This document shows positions 7,889 to 15,431 of a DNA stretch of 32,857 nt, piece after piece. The stretch covers positions 1-32,857 of the forward strand of contig NZ_MSGO01000011.1 in NCBI RefSeq assembly GCF_001929375.1. Reading direction: 5' to 3'. The position numbers and the translations under genes are program-made. Origin of the DNA: Actinomyces oris. GTDB taxonomy: Bacteria; Actinomycetota; Actinomycetes; Actinomycetales; Actinomycetaceae. Position 1 is the first letter of the stretch. Each line of letters begins with the position of its first letter. Under the pieces are notes generated by a model. It searched no databases. It had not been told where the DNA came from and saw only the letters and a program-made list of their open reading frames with translations.

Positions 7889-9454
7889 TTATCGGGCCAG
7901 GAAGAAGCGGAAGGCGGGGTCGACGGTCTCCTCGTTGTAGGAGTAGCCGAGACGGTCCATGTGCTCGGTCAGCTCGAGGTCGTCGGGCTCGGCCGCGAAG
8001 GCGCACAGGATGCGGCCGTAGTCGGCGCCGTCGGTGCGGTAGTGGAACAGGGTGATGTTCCAGCGGGTGCCCAGCACCTCCAGGAAGTGGGTCAGCGCCC
8101 CTGGAGACTCGGGGAAGAGGAAGGAGAAGAGGCGCTCGGGCACGCCGGGGGTGGCGCGCCCACCGATCATGGAGCGCACGTGGACCTTGGCGAGCTCGTC
8201 GTCGGTGAGGTCGACGACCTCGTAGCCGGCCTCCTCCAGGTCCGCCACGATCTCGGCGCGCTCCTGGCGGCGGGCGATGCGCACGCCCACGAAGATGCGG
8301 GCGGGGTCAGTGGCGGCACGGGCCGCGGAGAGGCGGTAGTTGAACTCGGTGACCGAGCGGGCCCCCAGGACCGAGGCGAAGCGAAGGAAGGACCCCTGCT
8401 CCTCGGGGATGGTGACCCCGAGGATGGCCTCGCGCTGCTCACCGATCTCGCTGCGCTCGGAGATGTAGCGCAGCTGGTGGAAGTTGAGGTTGGCGCCGGA
8501 CAGGACGAAGGCGAGGCGCTCGCCGGACAGTCGGTGCTCGGCGACGTAGCGCTTGAGGCCCGCCAGGGCCAGGGCGCCGGAGGGCTCGGAGATGGCGCGC
8601 ACGTCGTCGAAGATGTCGCGCACGGCGGCGGAGGTCTCGTCGGAGGAGACGGTGACGACGTCGTCGAGCAGAGCACGGCACATGCGGAAGGTCTCCTCGC
8701 CGATGCGGCGCACGGCCACCCCTTCGGCGAACAGGCCCACGTGGTGCAGGGTGATGGGCTCCCCGCCCAGCAGGGCGGCCTTGAGGCAGGCCGACTCCTC
8801 GTGCTCGACGCCGATGACCTTGATACCGGGCATGAGCTGCTTGATGAGGACGGCGACGCCGGCCGCCAGCCCGCCGCCGCCCACGGGCACGAAGACACGG
8901 TCGAGGTGGGCGTCCTGCTGGATGAGCTCCAGGCCGATGGTGCCCTGGCCGGCGATGACGCGGGGGTCGTCGAAGGGGGCGATGTAGGAGTGACCCTCGA
9001 CCTCGGCCAGGCGGGTGGCCTCGGCCTTGGCGGCGTCGAAGTTGTCGCCGTGGAGGCGGACCTCGCCGCCCAGGGCGCGAACGGCCTCGACCTTGATCTG
9101 GGGGGTGACGGTGGGCATGACGATGACGGCGCTCATCCCCAGCAGGGCGGCGGAGCGGGCCACGCCCTGGGCGTGGTTGCCGGCCGAGGCGGTGACGACG
9201 CCGCGCTCGCGCTCAGCCGGGCTCAAGGAGCGCATGGCGTTGTAGGCGCCGCGGATCTTGAAGGAGTGGACGGTCTGGAGGTCCTCGCGCTTGACCTCGA
9301 CGGTGTTGCCCAGGCGGGCCGACAGGGCCGGCATCTCCTGCAGGGGCGTGTGCTCGGCCGCCTCGTAGACGGGGGCCTTGAGGATCTCCCGCAGGTAGCG
9401 GGCACTGTCCCAGGCCGGGGTTCCGTTGCTGCTGACGCTGTCGAGCTCATTCAC
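7889..9454 (-). CDS. ilvA: Biosynthetic threonine ammonia-lyase (threonine deaminase)
   Basis: This PLP enzyme converts threonine to 2-oxobutanoate, the first committed step of isoleucine synthesis. With the GTG at 9454 the protein has 521 residues, close to E. coli IlvA (514). The catalytic domain carries SFKIRGAYNAM with the PLP lysine at about 66, SAGNHAQGVA at 90-99 and the phosphate-binding loop VGGGGLAAGVAV near 191-202. The last 190 residues, including ERSEIGEQREAILGVTIPE and a second related unit ending GYSYNEETVDPAFRFFLAR, are the paired ACT-like regulatory domains through which isoleucine inhibits the enzyme, marking it as biosynthetic and not catabolic. The GTG start has no strong Shine-Dalgarno, and longer in-frame starts exist; the core begins soon after it. 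It is not next to other ilv genes except that ilvD lies 6 kb away. Confidence 0.92.
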   Translation of the reverse strand: MNELDSVSSNGTPAWDSARYLREILKAPVYEAAEHTPLQEMPALSARLGNTVEVKREDLQTVHSFKIRGAYNAMRSLSPAERERGVVTASAGNHAQGVARSAALLGMSAVIVMPTVTPQIKVEAVRALGGEVRLHGDNFDAAKAEATRLAEVEGHSYIAPFDDPRVIAGQGTIGLELIQQDAHLDRVFVPVGGGGLAAGVAVLIKQLMPGIKVIGVEHEESACLKAALLGGEPITLHHVGLFAEGVAVRRIGEETFRMCRALLDDVVTVSSDETSAAVRDIFDDVRAISEPSGALALAGLKRYVAEHRLSGERLAFVLSGANLNFHQLRYISERSEIGEQREAILGVTIPEEQGSFLRFASVLGARSVTEFNYRLSAARAATDPARIFVGVRIARRQERAEIVADLEEAGYEVVDLTDDELAKVHVRSMIGGRATPGVPERLFSFLFPESPGALTHFLEVLGTRWNITLFHYRTDGADYGRILCAFAAEPDDLELTEHMDRLGYSYNEETVDPAFRFFLAR

Positions 9455-9556
9455 GAGTGACAGCGTAACGGGCGGGCCGCCACCCGGCCCAAGCCGGCGG
9501 TGGTGCGCGCACGTGTTGGGCACAATGCGCATGAGCACCAGTACGCTGGATTCCTC

Positions 9557-9562
9557 TGTATA
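9557..9562 (+). promoter_or_regulatory. Candidate -10 element (TATAAG) in the ilvA/small-gene divergent region
   Basis: TATAAG stands out in a GC-rich setting and lies about 70 bp before the small plus-strand gene at 9631. The AT-rich patch around it (CTCTGTATAAGTAAGG) could also serve the divergent ilvA, about 95 bp away on the other side. No clear -35 was found for either direction. Confidence 0.3.
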
Positions 9563-9630
9563 AGTAAGGGAGCCGAAGACGAAGAGGCCGAGGCCAGTCG
9601 GCACGCTGAAGAGAAGGGCGGGAGAAGATC

Positions 9631-9819
9631 ATGAGCACCGCCGCGAACCGCTCGGCCGTCTCAACCTCGTGGGAGCAGCTCAGGCAGGAGTCGCTGGCCA
9701 CTATGACCGAGGCCGAGCGCGCCGAGTACAACAGGGCTGCCATCGAGGCCGAGACCCGCCTCCAGACCGCCGAGCTGGCTGACGCCCCACTCCGGAGCAC
9801 GACCCGGCCCGAGGACTGA
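9631..9819 (+). CDS. Small protein resembling the N-terminal part of an Xre-type regulator, probably truncated
   Basis: The 62-residue product has SWEQLRQESL, MTEAERAEYNRAAIEAE and a helical LQTAELA. From memory, this spacing (W..LR.E....M...ER..Y..A..EAE.R...AEL) is what precedes the helix-turn-helix in many actinobacterial HigA-like/Xre antitoxins and regulators. Here the protein stops 15 residues later (DAPLRSTTRPED) with no helix-turn-helix, and none is seen in the next bases. GGCGGGAGAAG before the ATG could be a ribosome-binding site. It may be a remnant of a toxin-antitoxin regulator or a genuine small protein; the first is favoured because degraded sequence follows directly. Confidence 0.5.
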   Translation: MSTAANRSAVSTSWEQLRQESLATMTEAERAEYNRAAIEAETRLQTAELADAPLRSTTRPED

Positions 9820-9847
9820 TCGGCCGCCGATCATGATGAAGGGCTCG

Positions 9848-9973
9848 GAATGTCCAAATCGGTGACAAAGGAACCTCCGACTCGATCAGACCGCTGATAG
9901 AACCGCGGAATCATGCGGTTCTTGTCTGACGCCTTGGACCTGTTTCGGGGCTTTGTCACCGTTTTGGACATTC
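9848..9973. repeat. 126-bp MITE-like element with 23-bp inverted ends
   Basis: GAATGTCCAAATCGGTGACA(AAG) at 9848-9870 and its reverse complement at 9951-9973 agree at 22 of 23 positions (T/A difference). The 80 bp between contain a smaller hairpin, AACCGC...GCGGTT, and no coding potential. This layout fits a miniature inverted-repeat transposable element or an insertion-sequence remnant. No clear target duplication was seen at the edges. Confidence 0.55.
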
Positions 9974-9979
9974 TCAGGC

Positions 9980-10168
9980 TGATCGCCTCAAAAACCGGCG
10001 CAGCGAGACCGCCAGGCCGCCTTGCCCTGCCCACCGGCGCCTCCGTCCTGGAGTCGCAGATCACCGGCCCCCGACGAGGTCCGCCTCGTGGGGACCGACC
10101 TGGGGGACGTGCGCGCCCGCGAGGCCGTCTCCACCCCGATCGACCGCCTCCACGCCCTGGAGGGCTGA
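9980..10168 (+). pseudogene. Frameshifted C-terminal gene fragment
   Basis: A frame reading LALPTGASVLESQITGP is interrupted at the C5 run near 10072. If one C is removed it continues DEVRLVGTDLGDVRAREAVS and ends HALEG before a TGA at 10166-10168. The restored peptide has ordinary actinobacterial codon use and acidic, soluble composition, as real genes do here. The 5' part of the gene is missing and the inverted-repeat element lies directly upstream, so insertion followed by decay is likely. I cannot name the parent family. A sequencing error in the C run would remove the frameshift but not the missing 5' part. Confidence 0.45.
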
Positions 10169-10185
10169 GGTCCCGACTCACCGAT

Positions 10186-10225
10186 GAGGCGGGCGCCAAC
10201 CCATCGCGCGGTTGGCGCCCGCCTC
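10186..10225. terminator. Strong hairpin at the end of the ABC importer operon
   Basis: GAGGCGGGCGCCAACC (10186-10201) and GGTTGGCGCCCGCCTC (10210-10225) form a perfect 16-bp stem with an 8-nt loop. It lies about 100 bp beyond the permease stop on the minus strand and 18 bp beyond the stop of the plus-strand fragment, so it may act for both. On the plus strand it is followed by GTTGTCCGT, a weak U-containing stretch. Confidence 0.65.
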
Positions 10226-10288
10226 GTTGTCCGTGCCCGACGACGCAGCCCCTCGCGCCTCACCGGAGCCGAGCCGCTGCAGCCGGGC

Positions 10289-10324
10289 CTCAGCGGTCTC
10301 AGCGGTCTCAGCGGTCTCAGCGGT
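10289..10324. repeat. Four tandem copies of a 9-bp unit
   Basis: CTCAGCGGT is repeated four times exactly, ending one base before the stop codon of the permease gene (10326-10328). The unit is therefore just 3' of that gene on the minus strand. A repeat of this kind is prone to slippage and may vary in copy number between strains. Confidence 0.85.
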
Positions 10325-10325
10325 C

Positions 10326-12074
10326 TTATCGCCGCATGCTGCGGGAGGCGGCGACCGACGTGATCGACAGGACCACGAGGGCGGCTGCGGGCGTGGCCAC
10401 GGCCCAGGGGGCCCTCTCGATGTAGGGCAGAGCGTCGGACAGGACCAGCCCCCACTCCGGTGCGGGGCTCTGGGCTCCCAGGCCGAGGAATCCCAGGGCC
10501 GCCAGGGCCAGGGCCTTGCCGGGGAGCCTCAGTGCCGCATGACGTGCCAGGGGGCCGACGACGGCTGGCAGGACCCGGGTCAGGGTGATCCGCACGCGCC
10601 CCTCCCCCAGGACGGGGGCGAGGAGGACGTCGGGGCGCTGCCGGTTCTCGGCGACGAGCCCGGCGGCGTGGGAGGCCAGGGGCGCCCAGCCGACGCCGGC
10701 CACGGCGATGGCGGCGCCCGTGGCGCTGGGCCCGGAGACGCCTGCGACAATGAGTCCGGCCAGGATCGGCGGGGCGGCGTTGGCCACCTCGATGAACCCC
10801 GTGGCCGCCCTCGGCGCCAGCCCCACCAGCATGGCGATGACGAAGCACACCACCGTGACGACGACGGCGCCGCTCACCGTGGACACGGCCCCGTGAGCCA
10901 CCCGCGCCAGCACGTCGCGCCCGAGCGAGTCGGCGCCCAGCGGGAGGGCGGCGCTGGGCTGCGCGAGCTTGTCCGCGACGACGGCGTAGGGGTCGCGCCG
11001 GATCCCGACGGCCACCATGAGGACCAGCAGGGCGGCGCCGCTGAAGGCGATGACGCGGGCGGCCCGCCCCGGGTGCTCCGCCGGGGGCGGCGCTGTCAGC
11101 CCGCCCGCCCCGGCGGCCCGCCCCATGAGGAGGCGTCGGGCCGCTCCGGCGATGATGCCGGCGGTCAGTGCCAGGGCGAGCAGCAGCAGGATCTGGGCTT
11201 GGAGCGCCGGCACGTCCTGGGCGGAGGCGGCGTCAAGGAGCTCACGCCCCAGTCCCGGGATGGCGAAGATCTTCTCCACGGCGACCGCGCCGCCGGTCAG
11301 GGCCACGACGACGAGCGCCACCTGCCCGATCAGTGGCGCCAGGGCCCGCCGCAGGACGGCCCCGGCCAGGGTCCGGCCGCGGATGCCGGCGGTGGACCAG
11401 GTGGCCACCCAGCGTTCGGAGAAGGTGGCGGTGACAGCGTCGGAGACGAGTCCACCGAGGTAGCCGCCGGTGGGCAGGCCCAGGCTGAGGGCCGGCATGA
11501 TGACCTTCTCGGGGCTGCCCCACCCGAAGGGCGGCAGGATCCCGAGGTAGACGGCCAGGACGAGCATGAGGATCGGGGCCAGGAGGTACTCGGGCAGGGA
11601 GATGAGGACCGCGGAGGCGGCGCCGCCGCGGGGCCGGGGACGCCCTCGCAGCCCGTCGCGCAGGGCGGGCAGGACCAGGGCGGCGGCCACGACGACTCCG
11701 ACGCCGAGTGCGGCGGCCATGAGGCTCAGGGAGACTCCGAAGGCGTCGACGGCGTCCGGGCCGACCTCGGCCCCCGAGACCCAGGAGCGGCCCAGGTCGC
11801 CGCGGGCCACCCCGGCCAGCCAGTGCCCGATGACGTGGAGGGGGCCGCCGTCGATCCCGATGCTCTTGCGGATGGAGTCCAGGACCTCCGGCGTGGGCTC
11901 CCGGTCGGAGGAGGTGGCGCGCAGGATCGTCAGGGCCGGGTCCTTGCCGGAGAGCCAGGGCAGCATGCCCACCAGGCCCACGAGGCAGGCCAGGGCGAGC
12001 AGGCGCGAGATGCCGGTGACGACGTCGTGGCCTGTGCGCAGGCGCCCGGTGAGCCGGGTGAGCACGCCGTTCAC
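10326..12074 (-). CDS. ABC importer permease, DppB-like and DppC-like domains fused
   Basis: The 582-residue membrane protein carries two permease units of the nickel/peptide (Dpp/Opp/Nik) family in one chain. The first (about 1-325) starts with a helix, has the periplasmic-side RKSIGIDGGPLHVIGHW...GDLGRSW pattern of DppB proteins and ends with EKIFAIPGLGRELLDAA. A Pro/Ala linker follows, then a DppC-like unit with RRDPYAVV...LPLGADSLGRDVLARVAHGA and a C-terminal GFLGLGAQSPAPEWGLVLSD. Normally these are two genes of about 300-330 residues each. The start overlaps the end of the binding-protein gene by 4 bp (ATGA), giving tight coupling. It is the last gene of the operon. Imported substrate is not certain; see the regulatory sites upstream of the operon. 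Confidence 0.85.
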   Translation of the reverse strand: MNGVLTRLTGRLRTGHDVVTGISRLLALACLVGLVGMLPWLSGKDPALTILRATSSDREPTPEVLDSIRKSIGIDGGPLHVIGHWLAGVARGDLGRSWVSGAEVGPDAVDAFGVSLSLMAAALGVGVVVAAALVLPALRDGLRGRPRPRGGAASAVLISLPEYLLAPILMLVLAVYLGILPPFGWGSPEKVIMPALSLGLPTGGYLGGLVSDAVTATFSERWVATWSTAGIRGRTLAGAVLRRALAPLIGQVALVVVALTGGAVAVEKIFAIPGLGRELLDAASAQDVPALQAQILLLLALALTAGIIAGAARRLLMGRAAGAGGLTAPPPAEHPGRAARVIAFSGAALLVLMVAVGIRRDPYAVVADKLAQPSAALPLGADSLGRDVLARVAHGAVSTVSGAVVVTVVCFVIAMLVGLAPRAATGFIEVANAAPPILAGLIVAGVSGPSATGAAIAVAGVGWAPLASHAAGLVAENRQRPDVLLAPVLGEGRVRITLTRVLPAVVGPLARHAALRLPGKALALAALGFLGLGAQSPAPEWGLVLSDALPYIERAPWAVATPAAALVVLSITSVAASRSMRR

Positions 12075-13627
12075 TTCTTCACGGTCGTGGCCGAGGTGAT
12101 GAGGGCGCGCTCGCCCGGGTCGCGCTCGGCGCCGGTGACGCCGGAGGCCTCGCCCTGGATGACGCGCTCGTGGGCGAGCGGGATGGCGGCGCCGGTGGCG
12201 AGGATGGCCTGCTCGACGGCCATGATGGCCTTGCGCCGCTCGTCGCCGGGTTCCGTGACCGCGGCCTTGGAGATGGCGGCGTCGACCTTCGCGTCGGACA
12301 GTCCGCTTATGGAGTAGGAGCCGGAGGAGGAGAAGTCGGTGGTCATGTAGGCGACGGCGTCGCCGGAGTCCACAACGGTGGAGCGCGACACGAGGACGGC
12401 GTGGAACTTGCCGGCCAGGGCCTCGGACTCGATCTGGTTGTACTCGCGCACGTCCTGGGTGACCTTGAAGCCGACAGCCTCGAGCTGCTGGGCCAGGAGG
12501 GGGACCATCTCGCCGAGCTCGGGGCGGTCGGTGTAGGAGGCCAGGGTGATGGCGGTGCCGGCGGGGACGGTCCCGGCGGCGGTGGCGCCGGGGACCTTGC
12601 CGGTGGCGGCAGCGCCCGTGGCTCCGGGGTAGGTCTCCTTCTTCCAGGCGCGCAGGTCGGCGGCCCAGGGCACGGCCGGCCCCAGGAGTCCGACGGGAGA
12701 GTCGGCGTGCCCCTCGAAGACGGTCTTGATGAGGGCGGCGGGGTCGACGGCGTTACGGGCGGCGGCGCGCAGGGCGGGGTCGGCGAAGGGGCCGGAGCGG
12801 GTGTTGAGGTAGAGGGTGGAGGTGCGCGACGTGGACACCTCGTGGAGAAGGTTCTTGTCGATGTTGCCAACCTGGGCGACGGGGACGGCCTCGACGATGT
12901 CGGCGGTGTCGGTGCGCAGGGCGTTGGCGCGGGCGGCCCCGTCGGGCACGTAGGTGACGTCGATGCCGGGGGCGGCGGCCTTCTTGCCCCAGTACTTGTC
13001 GTTGCGCTCCAGGGTGGCGCTGGAGGAGCCGTTGGCCTGCTTGAGGATGAAGGCGCCGGTGCCGTGGCCGACGGGGTCGATGGCGCCGTCGGCGGAGCTC
13101 GGGTAGGCGGCCGGGGACAGGATGACGAGCTGGGGGCTGGAGAGGCGCTGCGGCATGAGGGGGTCGGGGGCCGCGGTGGTCAGGAGGAGGTCCTTGCCGT
13201 CGGCCTTCGCGGTGAGCTTGATCCCGTCCAGGACGCGCGGCGGCTTGGCGGCCGTGGCGGCGAAGGTGAGGGCGGCGGCCGCGTTCTCGGCGCTCAGGGC
13301 GGTGCCGTCGTGGAAGGTGACGCCCTCGCGCAGGGTGAGGCGCCAGGTGGTCTCGCCCTCGCGCTTCCAGGCGGTGGCGAGCAGCTCCTGGGCCTCGCCG
13401 TCGGCGTTGAGCCTGGTGAGGCTCTCGGCGCAGGACCAGCGAACGAGCTTGGAGCCGTCGTTGGTGAGCGGGTTGAGCTTGCTCTCGGGGGCGTGGAACA
13501 TGGCCAGGCGGATGCGGCCGTCGCCCGAGGAGCTGCGCGAGCAGGAGGCGATGGCGGCGGCGCCTGCTCCGACGCCGAGGGCGGCGAGGACCTGGCGGCG
13601 GGTGACGGCGGGGGTGGGCAAGGACAT
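12071..13627 (-). CDS. Substrate-binding lipoprotein of a nickel/peptide-type ABC importer
   Basis: This 518-residue protein is a family 5 solute-binding protein (SBP_bac_5), which captures oligopeptides, nickel or metal-ligand complexes outside the membrane and delivers them to the permease. TRRQVLAALGVGAG is a Tat-like twin-Arg signal, and AIASC (Cys at about 29) is a lipobox, so it is probably a Tat-exported lipoprotein. Typical family features are TWRLTLREGVTFHDGTALSA, PVGHGTGAFIL and ADIVEAVPVAQVGNI. A low-complexity Ala/Gly/Thr/Val stretch (about GATGAAATGKVPGATAAG) interrupts the region around residue 350. The ATG at 13627 was chosen because AAGGAG is 6 bases upstream; an earlier ATG is possible. 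It lies between the ATPase and the fused permease genes. Confidence 0.85.
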   Translation of the reverse strand: MSLPTPAVTRRQVLAALGVGAGAAAIASCSRSSSGDGRIRLAMFHAPESKLNPLTNDGSKLVRWSCAESLTRLNADGEAQELLATAWKREGETTWRLTLREGVTFHDGTALSAENAAAALTFAATAAKPPRVLDGIKLTAKADGKDLLLTTAAPDPLMPQRLSSPQLVILSPAAYPSSADGAIDPVGHGTGAFILKQANGSSSATLERNDKYWGKKAAAPGIDVTYVPDGAARANALRTDTADIVEAVPVAQVGNIDKNLLHEVSTSRTSTLYLNTRSGPFADPALRAAARNAVDPAALIKTVFEGHADSPVGLLGPAVPWAADLRAWKKETYPGATGAAATGKVPGATAAGTVPAGTAITLASYTDRPELGEMVPLLAQQLEAVGFKVTQDVREYNQIESEALAGKFHAVLVSRSTVVDSGDAVAYMTTDFSSSGSYSISGLSDAKVDAAISKAAVTEPGDERRKAIMAVEQAILATGAAIPLAHERVIQGEASGVTGAERDPGERALITSATTVKK

Positions 13628-13675
13628 GAATGCTCCTTCGGGCCTGTGTCGGGTTGTCATCGGTCGGAGTGGTCG

Positions 13676-14566
13676 TCAGTCGGTTGCGGCGGTCGGCAGG
13701 GTGGGGACGGCGTCGCGCAGGGCGCGGGTGGCCGGGTGGGTGGGCTTGGTGAGGAGGCGGCGCATGGGGGCGTCCTCGACGATGGCGCCGTCGTCCATGA
13801 CCAGGGCCCGTTGGCAGACGCGGGCGACGGCGGCCAGGTCGTGCGACACCACCAGCAGGGCTGGGGCGGGCACGGCGCCGGAACCAGCCGGAACGGTGGG
13901 CTCAGCCTCACCACTCGCGCCGGCCTTGGCGGCGGGCTCCTCCTCGTCGCTCGTGGCGGTGTCGGGGTCGGCCTCGATGGCGGCGAGCAGGTCGAGGGTC
14001 TGGCGGCGCAGGGCGGGGTCGAGCCCGGAGACCGGCTCGTCGAGCAGGAGGTAGCGCGGGGACAGGGCCAGGGCCCTGGCGATGGAGACCCGTTGCGCCT
14101 GGCCACCGGAGATCTCGTGGGGCCGGCTCCCCCAGATCTCGCGGCGAATCTCGAGGCTCTCCAGCATTCTCCGGGCTCGGCCGGTGGCCTCCTCGCGGCC
14201 GCGCGCCACCCCCAGGGTGCGCAGCGGGGTGCTCACCTGCGCCAGCACCGAGCGGCGCGGGTGGAGGGTGGCGGCGGCGTCCTGGGGCACGTACTGCACC
14301 GCCCGCCGGAAGGCCCGCAGCGCTCGGGCGCCGCCTCGGCGTACGGGCTCGCCGTCGAGCAGGATCTCTCCGGCGTCCGCCGGGCCCGGGGAGTCGAGCA
14401 GCAGCAGGGCGCGCAGCAGCGTCGTCTTACCGCATCCCGAGCGTCCGATGAGGGCCACGTTCTCCCCCGGCTCCAGGCTCAGGTCCACGCCGCGCAGCAC
14501 CTGGCGCCGCTCGCCGCCCGCCCCCGGGTGGGAGCGTCTGAGGCAACGGGTCTCAAGCCCGCTCAT
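13676..14566 (-). CDS. ABC importer ATPase, second subunit (DppF-like)
   Basis: The 296-residue nucleotide-binding subunit drives transport with its partner encoded just upstream. It has Walker A GRSGCGKTTLL (41-51), Q-loop YVPQDA (Gln95), signature ISGGQAQRVSIARAL (152-166), Walker B YLLLDEPVSGLD (172-183) and H-loop VSHDLAAVA (His242). Between the D-loop region and the H-loop is an added acidic, Ala/Pro-rich stretch of about 35 residues (roughly 201-235, TATSDEEEPAAKAGASGEAE and onward) that ordinary members lack. The C-terminal peptide-transporter motif is short, ending TPTLPTAATD-like. The ATG overlaps the TGA of the preceding ATPase gene as ATGA, which fixes the start. All catalytic motifs are present, so it is expected to be active. 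Confidence 0.88.
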   Translation of the reverse strand: MSGLETRCLRRSHPGAGGERRQVLRGVDLSLEPGENVALIGRSGCGKTTLLRALLLLDSPGPADAGEILLDGEPVRRGGARALRAFRRAVQYVPQDAAATLHPRRSVLAQVSTPLRTLGVARGREEATGRARRMLESLEIRREIWGSRPHEISGGQAQRVSIARALALSPRYLLLDEPVSGLDPALRRQTLDLLAAIEADPDTATSDEEEPAAKAGASGEAEPTVPAGSGAVPAPALLVVSHDLAAVARVCQRALVMDDGAIVEDAPMRRLLTKPTHPATRALRDAVPTLPTAATD

Positions 14567-15411
14567 GCGGCGGCTCCCGCTGCCGCCAGAGCCCCGTCGA
14601 TGGTCTCCTCGGCGCCGGCCTCGCACATGGCGGCCGTGACCGGGTGCTCGGGGCGGGTCAGGACGGAGCGGGTGTCCCCCGACTCGATGATGGCGCCGTC
14701 GTGGAGGACGGCGATGTTCTCGCAGATGGCGGCGGCGGGCAGGTCGTGGGTGATGAGGAGCAGGGCGGGGGCCTCGGGCAGGCTGGTCAGGGAGCTCAGG
14801 AGCCTGAGGATCTCAGCGCGGGCGACGACGTCGAGGGCGGTGGTGGGCTCGTCGGCGATGATGAGGGCGGGTTCGGCGGCCAGGGCCAGGGCCAGGCTGA
14901 CGCGTTGGCGCTGGCCTCCGGAGAGGCGCCCGGGGACACGGTCGGCGAAGGACTCGTCGAGCCCGACGGCGTAGAGGTAGTCGGTGGCGCGCTGGCGGGC
15001 CTCGTCCCGGGCGCGTCCGGCGGCCTGGGAGGCCAGCGTGATCTGGCGGCCGACCGCGATGAGCGGGTGCAGGGCGGTGGAGTGGTCCTGTGCGACGAGG
15101 GCGATGCGGCTGCCCCGGGGGCGGCGGGCGGCGGGCAGCCCCAGCAGGTTGACGCTGCTGGCCTTGCTTCCCGGGTCGGAGCTCGCGCGCGGGGCGCTGT
15201 CGGGGTCGTCGTCGGGCTCAACGGTCAGGGAGCCGGCGACCTCCAGCGAGGCCGGGAGGGTGCCCGCGAGCGCGGCGCAGGTGAGGGACTTGCCCGCCCC
15301 GGAGGCGCCGACCAGGGCGGTCCGGCTTGCGGGGGCGAGGCGGAGGGCGACGCCGTCGACCAGCGTCGTGCCGCCGGAGCGCACCACCAGCGATCTGAGA
15401 ACGATTGTCAC
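14563..15411 (-). CDS. ABC importer ATPase, first subunit (DppD-like)
   Basis: This 282-residue protein is the first ATPase of the operon. It has Walker A GASGAGKSLT (35-44), Q-loop LVAQDHSTAL, signature LSGGQRQRVSLALAL (163-177), Walker B LIIADEPTTALD and H-loop LITHDLPAAAI. An added Ser/Asp-rich stretch (about 66-88, PDDDPDSAPRASSDPGS) precedes the Q-loop. The GTG at 15411 is preferred over a TTG six bases upstream because the purine-rich TAGGG is at a better distance. The start codon lies inside a Zur-like palindrome, so repressor binding would directly overlap translation start and the probable transcription start. The gene follows ilvD by about 80 bp on the same strand but has its own regulatory region. 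Confidence 0.88.
   Translation of the reverse strand: MTIVLRSLVVRSGGTTLVDGVALRLAPASRTALVGASGAGKSLTCAALAGTLPASLEVAGSLTVEPDDDPDSAPRASSDPGSKASSVNLLGLPAARRPRGSRIALVAQDHSTALHPLIAVGRQITLASQAAGRARDEARQRATDYLYAVGLDESFADRVPGRLSGGQRQRVSLALALAAEPALIIADEPTTALDVVARAEILRLLSSLTSLPEAPALLLITHDLPAAAICENIAVLHDGAIIESGDTRSVLTRPEHPVTAAMCEAGAEETIDGALAAAGAAA
15396..15410 (-). promoter_or_regulatory. Zur-like palindrome overlapping the first ATPase start
   Basis: On the minus strand the 15-mer TGACAATCGTTCTCA (first base directly after the G of the GTG start) has the TGAnAAT-n-(A/G)TTnTCA layout of actinobacterial Zur boxes (compare TGAAAATCATTTTCA in mycobacteria). It is less symmetric than the second copy upstream. 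Known family: Zur represses zinc uptake genes when zinc is sufficient. Binding here is an inference. Confidence 0.45.
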
Positions 15412-15431
15412 ACGCAAACCCTAGGTGCTAG

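Noticed and set aside
10289-10324. CRISPR-like array
   Set aside because: The 9-bp units are contiguous without spacers, and no cas genes are present.
12170-14974. Very long open frame (over 900 codons) on the plus strand opposite the ABC importer genes
   Set aside because: It is Gly/Gln/Val/Ala-rich with no domain and is the antisense shadow of well-supported minus-strand genes in GC-rich DNA, where stop codons are rare. The same holds for long plus-strand frames opposite the ABC-class ATPase (5034-6821), ilvA (7841-9460) and ilvD (15601-17421).
10326-15411. A complete staphylopine-like metallophore system
   Set aside because: Only the importer is present; no synthase, opine dehydrogenase or exporter genes are adjacent, so only zinc-responsive uptake is suggested.
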